Positions 33,843 through 41,382 of a stretch of DNA of 56,110 nucleotides are shown here, in pieces. The DNA is from an uncultured Bacteroidales bacterium. Its GTDB lineage: Bacteria; Bacteroidota; Bacteroidia; Bacteroidales; F082. How positions within the stretch are numbered: the stretch's first letter is position 1; every line of letters starts with the position of its first letter. The position numbers and the translations under genes are program-made. The notes beneath the pieces are model-generated. The model made no database searches, was not told where the DNA came from, and worked only from the letters and a program-made list of their open reading frames with translations. The DNA lies in the NCBI GenBank assembly GCA_946407975.1, contig CAMJQC010000011.1:1-56110 (forward strand), given 5' to 3'.

Positions 33843-34598
33843 ATGAATGAAAAATTAAGCAGAACCATAAAGCTGTTCCTGTTGTGGGGACTGTTTTATA
33901 TAGCGGCACAACTTGTCTGCTTTGTCCTATGGCGTGCCTTCAAGAACGATGAAATCATGAAATGGTCGTTGCTATTTGGACTCGCGCTGATCATATTCGT
34001 GTATTTCAAAAAACACTATGTAAAGCTGTCCTTTGGCCACATCGACAGACGTCTGGTTTGGCCCGCCGTTGGGATGGCAGTGTTGATAGCCTCAGCTTTT
34101 GTGTTGGCTGAGATGTCGGCTATTACTTTGTTTGATTTAGATCATCTATTTCCTGAAAAAACCGAATTCCAGCATGAAACACTTGAACACTTATTTGTAG
34201 GAATTGCAGGAATACTCAACGGATGCGTCCTCGCCCCAATAGCGGAAGAGATTGGCTTTCGAGGCATTCTTCTCGAGGGGCTGCTCAAGTCGCGGTGCCG
34301 TCCATGGCTGGCCATTTTCATTTCCGCTCTTGTCTTCGCTTTGGCTCACGGCTTTGTTGTGATAAAGTTTGTCTGCACGCTGTTGTTCGGTATGATCATC
34401 GGATGGCTCTACTGGCGCACGGAAAGCATTATTCCATGCATCCTTATGCATATTGGCAACAACTCCCTGTCAGCCATTGACATAAGTAATCAGCCTCGTG
34501 CCATCTGTTGGGTGATTTTTGTCGGAAGCATCCTTTTGCTTGCCTTAGGCCTCTGGTGGTATAGGAAAAAGTGTAAATTTGTAAATGAGTTCAACTAA
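33843..34598 (+). CDS. CPBP (Rce1-like) intramembrane metalloprotease
   Basis: 251 residues with about seven hydrophobic helices. The three family motifs are present: APIAEEIGFRG (EExxxR), ALVFALAHG (FxxxH) and CILMHIGNNSLSA (HxxxN/B). Family members cleave membrane or prenylated substrates, or protect against bacteriocins; the role here is unknown. A second CPBP protein is encoded at 54057-55238. It is followed by the Zn-ribbon/PNPOx gene whose promoter lies in its last codons. Confidence 0.88.
   Translation: MNEKLSRTIKLFLLWGLFYIAAQLVCFVLWRAFKNDEIMKWSLLFGLALIIFVYFKKHYVKLSFGHIDRRLVWPAVGMAVLIASAFVLAEMSAITLFDLDHLFPEKTEFQHETLEHLFVGIAGILNGCVLAPIAEEIGFRGILLEGLLKSRCRPWLAIFISALVFALAHGFVVIKFVCTLLFGMIIGWLYWRTESIIPCILMHIGNNSLSAIDISNQPRAICWVIFVGSILLLALGLWWYRKKCKFVNEFN
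34574..34581 (+). promoter_or_regulatory. -7 element within the CPBP 3' end (TAAATTTG)
   Basis: TAAATTTG lies inside the last codons of the CPBP gene. Transcription from here would begin near 34588, so the downstream start is 34615 rather than the in-frame ATG at 34585. Confidence 0.5.
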
Positions 34599-34614
34599 AA
34601 AATACAAAGACATA

Positions 34615-35340
34615 ATGGAACAAAAGTTTTGTCAGAGTTGCGGCATGCCGCTGACCGATGAGATTCTCGGCACAAATGCCGACGGAAGTAAGAACGAAGA
34701 GTATTGCATGTATTGCTATCGGGACGGGAAGTTCCTGCAGGAATGCTCTATGGACGAGATGATTGAGCATTGCGCTCAGTTTGTGGGGGCTTTCAATGAA
34801 GGCAATGGCACTCAGATCTCCCGCGAGGAATATATCGGACAGATGAAGATGTACTTCCCCCACCTGAAACGTTGGCGCAAGGAGTTGACCATCGGTGACG
34901 CTGCCCCAGAAAATCCGGCTTTGATGGGTGTGAAAGACTTGATCGCCATGATGTCCGACACCTTACCCGTCACCTTTATCTCGTCTGTAGATGAAGAGGG
35001 CTTCCCATGCACCAAAGCCATGCTGTCACCCCGTGTCCGAGAAGGCATCAAGACGTTTTATTTCACCACCAATACCTTCTCATTGCGCGTGGCTCATTAC
35101 AAGGCCAATCCCAAAGCCAGCATCTATTTCTGCGACGCCGAGGGCTTCAAAGGCATGATGCTGCGTGGCACGATGGAAGTGTTGACTGATGCCAAAAGCA
35201 AGGAAATGATCTGGCGCGAAGGCGATACCCAATATTATCCTGGCGGTGTGACTGACCCAAACTATTGCGTGTTGAAATTCACCGCCACCGACGGCCGTTT
35301 CTATAGTGACTTCTATCCCCGTAGCTTTCTGATTGAGTAA
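34615..35340 (+). CDS. Zinc-ribbon plus pyridoxamine 5'-phosphate oxidase-like flavoprotein
   Basis: 241 residues from ATG 34615. The N-terminus MEQKFCQSCGMPLTDEILGT with DGSKNEEYCMYCYRDGKFL forms a CxxC...CxxC zinc ribbon; a helical segment follows (to about residue 85). The C-terminal half is a PNPOx-like split barrel: DTLPVTFISSVDEEGFPCTK, KTFYFTTNTFSLRVAHYKAN and CVLKFTATDGRFYSDF. Proteins joining this zinc ribbon and a flavin barrel are known in Bacteroidota and Firmicutes without an assigned reaction. The YoaP-like GNAT gene follows 9 bp later. Confidence 0.83.
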   Translation: MEQKFCQSCGMPLTDEILGTNADGSKNEEYCMYCYRDGKFLQECSMDEMIEHCAQFVGAFNEGNGTQISREEYIGQMKMYFPHLKRWRKELTIGDAAPENPALMGVKDLIAMMSDTLPVTFISSVDEEGFPCTKAMLSPRVREGIKTFYFTTNTFSLRVAHYKANPKASIYFCDAEGFKGMMLRGTMEVLTDAKSKEMIWREGDTQYYPGGVTDPNYCVLKFTATDGRFYSDFYPRSFLIE

Positions 35341-35349
35341 AAACCCATT

Positions 35350-36096
35350 ATGGAATACATCAAAGTTACGAAAGACAACCTGGAAAGCGAGCATATCTGT
35401 TGCGCCATTTCCAATAACAAGGATATTCAGGTCGCTTCAAAGAAGACGTGGCTGGCGCAACGTTTTGACGAAGGCCTTGTGTTCCTCAAAAGTGTTGAAC
35501 GCGGAAAGTGCTTCATTGAGTACATCCCTGCGGAAAATGCGTGGAACCCCATCATTGCCGACGGGTATATGTACATCGACTGCCTGTGGGTGTCCGGCTC
35601 TTTCAAAGGCCACGGCTATTCCAATGATCTGCTCGAGGAGTGCATCAGGGATAGTAAAAGCAATGGGAAAATCGGACTTTGCATCCTTTCATCGGCGAAG
35701 AAGAGACCTTTTCTTTCCGATCCAAAATACTTGAAATACAAAGGCTTTGAAGTGTGCGACGAAGCCGATAACGGAATCCAGTTTTGGTATTTGCCTTTCA
35801 CTCCAAATGTCGCGAAGCCTATTTTCAAGGAGTGTGCCAAGCATCCGCATATCGAAGAATCGGGTTATGTGCTTTACTATACGAGTCAATGCCCGTTCAA
35901 CGCAAAATATGTTCCTGTTTTGGAAAAGACAGCAAAAGAACACGGCGTTCCCTTCAAAGCCATTCATCTTGAAAGCAAAGAAGATGCACAGAATGCGCCT
36001 ACGCCTATCACGACATACGCACTGTTTTGCGATGGAGCCTACCTGACTAACGAGCAGATGAACGACACGAGGTTTTTGAAACTCTTGTTCAAATAA
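35350..36096 (+). CDS. YoaP-like GNAT acetyltransferase with C-terminal thioredoxin-like domain
   Basis: 248 residues. An N-terminal GNAT domain (residues 1-145: MYIDCLWVSGSFKGHGYSND, LLEECIRDSKSNGKIGLCIL) is followed by the YoaP C-terminal domain. That domain contains VLYYTSQCPFNAKYVPVLEK and AIHLESKEDAQNAPTPITTY, which look like a thioredoxin-type fold with a single Cys (CPFN instead of CxxC) and a PT/cis-Pro turn. B. subtilis YoaP has the same architecture and an unknown substrate. It belongs to a run of closely spaced plus-strand accessory genes (9 bp before it, 5 bp after). Confidence 0.85.
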   Translation: MEYIKVTKDNLESEHICCAISNNKDIQVASKKTWLAQRFDEGLVFLKSVERGKCFIEYIPAENAWNPIIADGYMYIDCLWVSGSFKGHGYSNDLLEECIRDSKSNGKIGLCILSSAKKRPFLSDPKYLKYKGFEVCDEADNGIQFWYLPFTPNVAKPIFKECAKHPHIEESGYVLYYTSQCPFNAKYVPVLEKTAKEHGVPFKAIHLESKEDAQNAPTPITTYALFCDGAYLTNEQMNDTRFLKLLFK

Positions 36097-36101
36097 ATTC
36101 C

Positions 36102-36719
36102 ATGAAGACTGAAGTAAATCCACAAGAAACAAACCGTGCCCAGGCTTTCCAGCTTTGGATGAAGTCGCCCATGCCCATGGTGACGCTGACGAAAACGATG
36201 GATGTTTCGCATTTGGTTCGATATAGTCACAAAAAGGACCTGAAACTGAATATGCTGTTATGTTGGTGCATTGGCAAGAGTGCAAGCCTGATACCGGAAT
36301 TTTATATGCTCCCTGAGCGTGAAAGGCTCTTCAAATACGACAAGCTTGCCATCAATGTCATCGTTGAAAACAAGATGGGTGGAATTAATTCGTGTGACAT
36401 TCCCTTCTCGGAATCATTGGAACAATTCAACAAGGATTACTTGAGACTTACAAAGGAGACTGCAACCAGAAACACCAGTTCATTTCTTGAAGACTATATG
36501 GTGATAGGGACATCTGCGATGGTGCAGACGGAACTTGACTGCATCGTAAATCAATACACGGATTTGTTCAGCAATCCCATGGTGATGTGGGGCAAATACA
36601 AGAGTCATTGGTTCAAGAAAACGTTACCCGTCTCATTCCAGTTTCATCATGTTCAGATGGATGGCGGTCATGCGGCAAATTTCTTGAATCAGTTGCAAAA
36701 AGATATAAACGCATTTTAA
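36102..36719 (+). CDS. CatA-like acyltransferase
   Basis: 205 residues with the chloramphenicol-acetyltransferase fold: NRAQAFQLWMKSPMPMVTLT, KKDLKLNMLLCWCIGKSASL, FSESLEQFNKDYLRL and the catalytic HHxxxDG box as FHHVQMDGGHAANFL. The catalytic His and Asp are intact, so the enzyme is likely active. CatA-type proteins outside resistance plasmids are common chromosomal acyltransferases with other acceptors, so drug resistance should not be assumed. The following gene starts 8 bp later and encodes a Cys-rich protein, so the two may work together. Confidence 0.83.
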   Translation: MKTEVNPQETNRAQAFQLWMKSPMPMVTLTKTMDVSHLVRYSHKKDLKLNMLLCWCIGKSASLIPEFYMLPERERLFKYDKLAINVIVENKMGGINSCDIPFSESLEQFNKDYLRLTKETATRNTSSFLEDYMVIGTSAMVQTELDCIVNQYTDLFSNPMVMWGKYKSHWFKKTLPVSFQFHHVQMDGGHAANFLNQLQKDINAF

Positions 36720-36727
36720 TCATCAAC

Positions 36728-37159
36728 ATGGATATATCAAATTGGTTTAAGGGTTATGAGAAAGCCATAGAACAGCTCTCGCCGGAGGAGCGGGCTGTTT
36801 TCTTCGCGGAGTGTGGAAAGAATTGTGTGAATGGCGGTACGCTTGGTGTTTACAGGAAACTCTACGAGGATGCCAAAGGGGACATAGACGTCTTCTTTCA
36901 GATGGCCAATGATTTGCCAGGCGTAAAAGGTGAAGTCGTTGAGAAAGGTCGTGTCTATCGCCTTATCTTCTTGGAATGTACTTGTGAGTTGTGTAAAAAA
37001 GGATATGTCACCACACCCTTGCACTGCGAATGTTCACGTCAAAGCGTAATCTATTCGATGCATAGCTTGTGGAAAGATGAACACTTCCAAGTTACACTTT
37101 GTCAATCTATTTTACGTGGTGGAACTCATTGTGAGATGAAAATAGAAGTTGAAAGATAA
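36728..37159 (+). CDS. Cys-rich hypothetical protein (DUF6144-like)
   Basis: 143 residues from ATG 36728; the longer open frame upstream is shadow sequence over the CatA-like gene. The C-terminal half holds six cysteines in a pattern resembling a metal- or disulfide-binding site: LIFLECTCELCKKGYV, LHCECSRQSVIY and TLCQSILRGGTHCEMKIEVE. The N-terminus is helical (WFKGYEKAIEQLSPEERAVF). It resembles proteins annotated DUF6144 or L-2-amino-thiazoline-4-carboxylate hydrolase-like, from memory only. Function unknown. Confidence 0.7.
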   Translation: MDISNWFKGYEKAIEQLSPEERAVFFAECGKNCVNGGTLGVYRKLYEDAKGDIDVFFQMANDLPGVKGEVVEKGRVYRLIFLECTCELCKKGYVTTPLHCECSRQSVIYSMHSLWKDEHFQVTLCQSILRGGTHCEMKIEVER

Positions 37160-37170
37160 AAAACAAAACT

Positions 37171-37605
37171 ATGAAAATGAAAGCAAATACAGCCCGTAAG
37201 TGGTTGATCTTCTGGACATTGTTTATCGGTATTGGAGCGGTGGCAGGAGCGTTAGGCATGATTATCGACCCTACCGGGAAAAGCATGGGTATGGACGCGA
37301 TGCTGCCGTATTTCCAGAAACTTCCCTTTGCCGATGTGTTGTTCCAGGACTTTCTTTTCCCCGGCATCGCGCTGTTGATCGTCAATGGCATCACGAACCT
37401 GACCGCTGCTGGGCTGTTGCTTGCCAAAAAGGAAGTCGGTGTGCTGCTCGGTGGCATCTTCGGCGTGACGCTGATGCTCTGGATATGCATCCAGTTCTAT
37501 ATGTTTCCGCTGAACTTCATGTCAACCATATACTTCGTGTTCGGGCTTTGTCAAGCCATCACGGGATTTGTGGGGTGGAGACTGCTGAAAAAAAATGCAA
37601 ATTGA
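37171..37605 (+). CDS. Small four-helix membrane protein
   Basis: 144 residues with four hydrophobic helices (WLIFWTLFIGIGAVAGALGM; DFLFPGIALLIVNGITNLTA; VGVLLGGIFGVTLMLWICIQ; STIYFVFGLCQAITGFVGW). No charged catalytic motif was seen and the family was not recognised. It lies 11 bp after the Cys-rich gene and ends just before a strong hairpin (37627-37648). Confidence 0.72.
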   Translation: MKMKANTARKWLIFWTLFIGIGAVAGALGMIIDPTGKSMGMDAMLPYFQKLPFADVLFQDFLFPGIALLIVNGITNLTAAGLLLAKKEVGVLLGGIFGVTLMLWICIQFYMFPLNFMSTIYFVFGLCQAITGFVGWRLLKKNAN

Positions 37606-37626
37606 TGAGTAAGGAGGATGAATGTA

Positions 37627-37648
37627 TTCTCCGCAATTTTGCGGAGAA
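37627..37648. terminator. Perfect 10-bp hairpin between convergent genes
   Basis: TTCTCCGCAA (37627-37636) and TTGCGGAGAA (37639-37648) pair perfectly around a 2-base spacer. A T6 run follows on the plus strand (37655-37660). Likely a bidirectional terminator for the membrane protein gene and the convergent LbH acetyltransferase gene. Confidence 0.7.
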
Positions 37649-37671
37649 TAGCAACTTTTTTCTCCGTAAAG

Positions 37672-38235
37672 CTATTCTATTCGCTTGATGAACTTAGCTG
37701 GCACACCACCAACGATAGTATTGGCCTCAACATCTTTGGTCACCACAGCACCGGCAGCCACAACGGCATTGTCACCAATGGTGACGCCTTGCAAGATGGT
37801 GACATGAGCACCAATCCACACATTGTGGCCCAAATGGATGGGCTTGTGGTAAAGGCTCTGACGGTCATCGGGGGCAAAGCCGTGGTTGAGGGTGGCGAAG
37901 ACCACCTGTGGACCGATGAGGCAACCCTCTCCAATCCAGATGCCACCTTGGTCCTGAAACTGGCAGCCGGCATTAATGAAGACACGCGGAGCGATGTGCA
38001 GGTTCTTGCCGAAGTCGGTGCTGAAGGGCGGGTTGACAATCACAGTCTCGTCTAATTCATAGCCAAACAGGCGGCTTAGCATCGCGCGACGCTCCTCTGG
38101 CTCGTGGAAGCCAGTGTTGTACTTGCAGGTGATGCGTTGCGCCTCCACCGTCTGCTGTCGCATGAAAGCCACTATCTCGGGCGTATTCAGTGCCGCGCCG
38201 TCCGCAATAAGCTGTTGAAAGTCTTGTATGGTCAT
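37672..38235 (-). CDS. Left-handed beta-helix acetyltransferase (maltose/galactoside O-acetyltransferase type)
   Basis: 187 residues from ATG 38233-38235; the open frame reaches a TTG at 38268 but the ATG is coupled (ATGA) to an upstream small ORF. The N-terminal Mac domain ([24 protein letters not shown], here [20 protein letters not shown]) is followed by hexapeptide repeats: [40 protein letters not shown] and [20 protein letters not shown], closing [14 protein letters not shown]. The catalytic His is in TLNHG. It O-acetylates a sugar or similar acceptor using acetyl-CoA in the cytoplasm. Confidence 0.9.
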   Translation of the reverse strand: MTIQDFQQLIADGAALNTPEIVAFMRQQTVEAQRITCKYNTGFHEPEERRAMLSRLFGYELDETVIVNPPFSTDFGKNLHIAPRVFINAGCQFQDQGGIWIGEGCLIGPQVVFATLNHGFAPDDRQSLYHKPIHLGHNVWIGAHVTILQGVTIGDNAVVAAGAVVTKDVEANTIVGGVPAKFIKRIE

Positions 38236-38327
38236 ATCTTTGGTCCCATTTTGTACGCTTCCTCGCAAAAAGGAGTGTTAAAGTTCAGATCAAAAGTCAT
38301 TTCTTCGGGTCTCAAAAGCATATCCAT
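38232..38327 (-). CDS. Small ORF (31 aa) upstream of and coupled to the LbH acetyltransferase gene
   Basis: Minus-strand ATG at 38325-38327 encodes 31 residues including [17 protein letters not shown] and [10 protein letters not shown]. The stop overlaps the acetyltransferase ATG by 4 bp (ATGA). A perfect TATCTTTG promoter element lies upstream at 38362-38369. The residue composition is protein-like, but the piece is too short to assign. It may be a real leader peptide that couples translation, or the tail of an older, longer gene (the frame has a stop above it). Confidence 0.5.
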   Translation of the reverse strand: MDMLLRPEEMTFDLNFNTPFCEEAYKMGPKI

Positions 38328-38361
38328 CAGCAGGAGATGATCATGCCGTTGATATTATTTG

Positions 38362-38369
38362 CAAAGATA
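38362..38369 (-). promoter_or_regulatory. -7 element for the small ORF/acetyltransferase unit (TATCTTTG)
   Basis: Minus-strand TATCTTTG; the predicted transcript starts near 38355, so the 31-codon ORF would be on the acetyltransferase mRNA. Confidence 0.6.
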
Positions 38370-38507
38370 TGCACTTATTTTCAATGGATGGCTTTATGCA
38401 GAGATGTCCCTTTCTTACAATCCGGCAATCAGGGAAACAGAATGCTTTTTTTCAGGTCGGATACGAGAAAAACCCTTTTCTTTGCAATCAATATCGTTTA
38501 TACAGAA

Positions 38508-39029
38508 ATGACACTCGAAACCGAAAGACTGACTTTCCGCCGTTGGCAGGATGCTGATGCGGACATCTTGTTTGAATATGCGAGCGACCCTGAATTGGGG
38601 CCACGCGCTGGCTGGCCTCCGCATCAGAGCGTGGAAGAGAGCCATACTATCATCCGCGATGTGTTTGGAGGCGACACCATGTGGGCCATCGTTTTAAAAG
38701 AGACTAGCAAGATTGTCGGTTGTATCGGCTATCTTCCTCATGGCATGAGCAACATCCCTATCGGTGAGGCCGAGGCCGAGGTAGGCTACTGGATAGCGCG
38801 TCCGTACTGGAACCAGGATATCTGTACCGAAGCCCTCCGCTGGCTGATAGGCTATTGCTTCAACACGATGCATTTCACCGCCCTTTGGGGTGACTTCTTT
38901 GTGGACAATCCTGCATCAGGCAGGGTCATGGAGAAATGCGGTTTCATCGACACCGGTCAAGAGACCACCTGCCCGAATCTATTAAGTGGCAAAGACAGAA
39001 AGGTAAGGGTGAAGAAACTAGAACGATAA
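38508..39029 (+). CDS. GNAT acetyltransferase of the RimJ/RimL type
   Basis: 173 residues from ATG 38508. The start is identified by the canonical opening MTLETERLTFRRWQDADADI. The domain continues with WAIVLKETSKIVGCIGYLPH, AEVGYWIARPYWNQDICTEA (motif A) and FVDNPASGRVMEKCGFIDTG. RimJ/RimL-like enzymes acetylate protein N-termini or small amines. The longer open frame to 38337 is not supported. The downstream HEAT-like gene starts 6 bp after its stop. Confidence 0.87.
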   Translation: MTLETERLTFRRWQDADADILFEYASDPELGPRAGWPPHQSVEESHTIIRDVFGGDTMWAIVLKETSKIVGCIGYLPHGMSNIPIGEAEAEVGYWIARPYWNQDICTEALRWLIGYCFNTMHFTALWGDFFVDNPASGRVMEKCGFIDTGQETTCPNLLSGKDRKVRVKKLER

Positions 39030-39035
39030 GTGATT

Positions 39036-39539
39036 ATGGAAGACTGGCTAACCCAACGAATCGGCGCCAACAAAGTTAAGGCTTTGGCAGAGGCAGCTAA
39101 AGATTCTAAGGTAATGGATTATCTCGTGGAGAAAGTGCATTCTTTAGAGCCTCGAGAGGCGTGGAATGCCGCTTGGACCCTGACGCATTTCGACGACGAA
39201 CAAATAAGCCGTCTGCTAGAACGTAGGGACGAGTTCATCGACTTGGCCATGCAGACCGACAACGTTTCATTGCGGCGTCTCATGCTCACCATCGTGGAAC
39301 GGATGCCCATGGACAAAGCCAATTTCCGCACCGACTTCCTCGATTTTTGCTTAGAACACATGGCTTTGCCCATTGAGGCTGCAGGCATACAGTCGCTTTG
39401 CATGAAAATGGCTCATCGCCAATGCTCCATCTATCCCGAACTCCTGCCCGAATTCATTTCCACGCTTTCTTTGATGCAGGATGGTTACGCAAAGTGCGTG
39501 ATGCATAACCGCAACAAGTTTCTCAAAGAAATTTTATAA
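39036..39539 (+). CDS. All-helical HEAT-like repeat protein
   Basis: 167 residues from ATG 39036 (an upstream GTG at 39030 is possible). The sequence is entirely helical with alternating amphipathic helices: LEPREAWNAAWTLTHFDDEQ, SRLLERRDEFIDLAMQTDNV, LRRLMLTIVERMPMD and GIQSLCMKMAHRQCSIYPEL. This periodicity resembles HEAT/ARM repeats of DNA-glycosylase-AlkD-like or adaptor proteins. No catalytic motif was seen. Function unknown. Confidence 0.7.
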   Translation: MEDWLTQRIGANKVKALAEAAKDSKVMDYLVEKVHSLEPREAWNAAWTLTHFDDEQISRLLERRDEFIDLAMQTDNVSLRRLMLTIVERMPMDKANFRTDFLDFCLEHMALPIEAAGIQSLCMKMAHRQCSIYPELLPEFISTLSLMQDGYAKCVMHNRNKFLKEIL

Positions 39540-39547
39540 TATCTTTG
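39540..39547 (+). promoter_or_regulatory. -7 element of the sigma factor operon (TATCTTTG)
   Basis: TATCTTTG begins one base after the HEAT-like gene's stop. The leader to the ATG at 39630 would be about 75 bases, and a second TTTG-containing stretch (CCCCCTTTGTG) lies within it. Confidence 0.5.
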
Positions 39548-39629
39548 TGCCTTATTGATATTTTTTACGCCGTGTTTGTAGTTTTTCACCCCCTTTGTGC
39601 GACATCATAGCGAAAAAAGTTTCATACTC

Positions 39630-40109
39630 ATGGATAGGAAAGAAGAATTCTTCAACCGTGTAGCGCGTGAATATCGCAGTACGATTTATACCGTCTGCTT
39701 CATGTACGCTACCGACCAAGACGAGGCCGCCGACCTTATGCAAGAGGTGCTGATAGAGCTATGGCAGTCGATAGACAGCTTAGCGGAGGTGCGCAATCCG
39801 CGGTCGTGGATCTACCGGCTGGCACTCAACGTCTGCATCTCGCAAGACCGCCGCCGTCGGCGTCATCACACGGTTCCCCTCACCATGGACATCGACCCCT
39901 ATGATGAGCCGGACCCTAACTCACAACAGATGGAGCTCTTGCGACGCCGCATCAGCCGTCTGCCGATGTTCGACCGAGCCATAGTGCTGCTGTGGCTGGA
40001 GAACATGAGCTACGACGAGATTGCCACCATCGTGGGCATATCGGTCAAAAATGTATCGGTGCGACTGGTCCGCATCCGTGAGCAACTGAAACAGATGTCT
40101 GACAATTAA
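39630..40109 (+). CDS. Sigma-70 family (ECF-type) RNA polymerase sigma factor
   Basis: 159 residues from ATG 39630. Region 2: EEFFNRVAREYRSTIYTVCF with DQDEAADLMQEVLIELWQSI and NPRSWIYRLALNVCI. Region 4: LPMFDRAIVLLWLENMSYDE with the helix-turn-helix IATIVGISVKNVSVRLVRIR. There is no region 1 or 3, as expected for ECF factors. A four-helix membrane protein starts 11 bp later and may be its partner. The target promoters are unknown. Confidence 0.93.
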   Translation: MDRKEEFFNRVAREYRSTIYTVCFMYATDQDEAADLMQEVLIELWQSIDSLAEVRNPRSWIYRLALNVCISQDRRRRRHHTVPLTMDIDPYDEPDPNSQQMELLRRRISRLPMFDRAIVLLWLENMSYDEIATIVGISVKNVSVRLVRIREQLKQMSDN

Positions 40110-40120
40110 ACCGAAAAACA

Positions 40121-40687
40121 ATGGAAAACAACGAATTGGAAACCCTGCGCCAGCAGGTGGCGGAGTTCAAGAGCCGCCTCGATAAACAGGAGATCGTGAG
40201 CGACCGGATGCTACGTGAAGCGATGTTGTCCCGCACAAAATGGATGATTGATGCAAATCGTTTTGCGCTCCCGCTCTCCCTTCTGGTCATCGGCTTGATG
40301 ATTTACTACTACTACAGCATGCATCTGATGCCGTTGTGGATACTAATCCTATTTATTGTGGTTTTTTTGATTGAAATTGCAAGTAACCTTTTAAATGCGC
40401 AACTCATACGACCTGACATCATAGCTACTCACAACCTTGTAAAAGTGCGCCGTGAACTGACAAAATTCCGCCGTCGCGAGAAATTGTATCTCATGATAAA
40501 CTTGCCGTTGATAGCGCTGACAATCATCCTATGGGCTTGGCAAAGACCCGACTTGTTTCAAGCCTGGGTTGCAATACTCATCGGATTTCTCATTGGAACG
40601 CTCATCGGTTTCTTTATCTTTTGGCGCGAAATGCGCAGCATCAACGAGACGCTACGGCAAATCGACGAGTATGAAAACGCTCTTTAA
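40121..40687 (+). CDS. Membrane protein cotranscribed with the sigma factor (possible regulator)
   Basis: 188 residues. A soluble coiled N-terminus (ENNELETLRQQVAEFKSRLD) precedes two pairs of hydrophobic helices (about residues 48-85 and 125-165) with a basic linker (KVRRELTKFRRREK). The position 11 bp after an ECF-type sigma gene and the cytoplasmic helical N-terminus fit a membrane anti-sigma-like regulator, but no zinc-finger anti-sigma motif is present. The assignment is by context only. Confidence 0.68.
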   Translation: MENNELETLRQQVAEFKSRLDKQEIVSDRMLREAMLSRTKWMIDANRFALPLSLLVIGLMIYYYYSMHLMPLWILILFIVVFLIEIASNLLNAQLIRPDIIATHNLVKVRRELTKFRRREKLYLMINLPLIALTIILWAWQRPDLFQAWVAILIGFLIGTLIGFFIFWREMRSINETLRQIDEYENAL

Positions 40688-40735
40688 TTAGTCCCTTACA
40701 AATCATAATCTTTAACAATCTAAAATTCAACAATC

Positions 40736-41338
40736 ATGAAAAAGACCTTGATAATAAAACAATTGATTATTATTTCATGCATGATATCGCTTTTTGGCTT
40801 ATGCCAATGCAATATTGATAACAACAAAGTGAAATGCGACTCACTGTCGGAAACCGTGGTCGCCATGAATGCCCAACCGGAAGATCTGCAGTTCTGCCGA
40901 GTACAGAGTTTTGAAGATGTACCATGGTCCGATAAGGCTACTTGCGAGCGTACTTACGACTCGCTCTTCGCCGCTGGTGTTATCGACGGCAATCATTTCG
41001 GCATCGCATGGGACTTCCACGGCGAGAACGACTCGGTAAGGCTATTCCTGCTCGACAAGCAGTCATACGCCACGCCGCTCGACGGCCGTTACGTGTCAAG
41101 AGCGGCAGTCTATGAGGATCCCAATGGAGGCTATGACATTAGGCTGGTGTTCAACGAGAGAGGGACAAGGCTTTGGAAAAACTATACGGAAGAGAACGTC
41201 GGGGAATACATAGCGATCATACTACAAGGCAAAGTGCTCAGTGCGCCTATGGTCATGACGGTCATCAGAAACGGTTTTGCGACCTTCCCAACGCCACTCT
41301 CTGCCGAAGAATGTTGTGCCATCGCCGCTATTTTTTAA
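40736..41338 (+). CDS. Lipoprotein with a lone SecD P1-head-like domain
   Basis: 200 residues. A signal segment ends near lipobox-like LFGLCQC. The C-terminal 70 residues (from about 128) read YDIRLVFNERGTRLWKNYTE, ENVGEYIAIILQGKVLSAPM and ending LSAEECCAIAAIF. This is the P1-head fold signature of SecD (F-x2-G-x3-W/F-x2-LT-x2-N-V-G-x3-AI-x-L-D/Q-G-K-V-x-SAP). None of the SecD transmembrane helices are present. The protein probably sits on a membrane surface; a role in secretion is not supported beyond the fold. It follows the sigma/membrane-protein pair by 48 bp. Confidence 0.72.
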   Translation: MKKTLIIKQLIIISCMISLFGLCQCNIDNNKVKCDSLSETVVAMNAQPEDLQFCRVQSFEDVPWSDKATCERTYDSLFAAGVIDGNHFGIAWDFHGENDSVRLFLLDKQSYATPLDGRYVSRAAVYEDPNGGYDIRLVFNERGTRLWKNYTEENVGEYIAIILQGKVLSAPMVMTVIRNGFATFPTPLSAEECCAIAAIF

Positions 41339-41356
41339 TAGCTGCTAAATAATGAC

Positions 41357-41364
41357 TATCTTTG
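41357..41364 (+). promoter_or_regulatory. -7 element of the CDF transporter gene (TATCTTTG)
   Basis: TATCTTTG, 18 bp before ATG 41383; it overlaps the in-frame TTG at 41362, which is therefore not the start. Confidence 0.7.
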
Positions 41365-41382
41365 AGCCTCGATTTGAACGAT

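Noticed and set aside
36102-36719. Chloramphenicol resistance gene
   Set aside because: The fold and catalytic motif match CatA, but chromosomal CatA-like acyltransferases are widespread and drug specificity cannot be read from the sequence.
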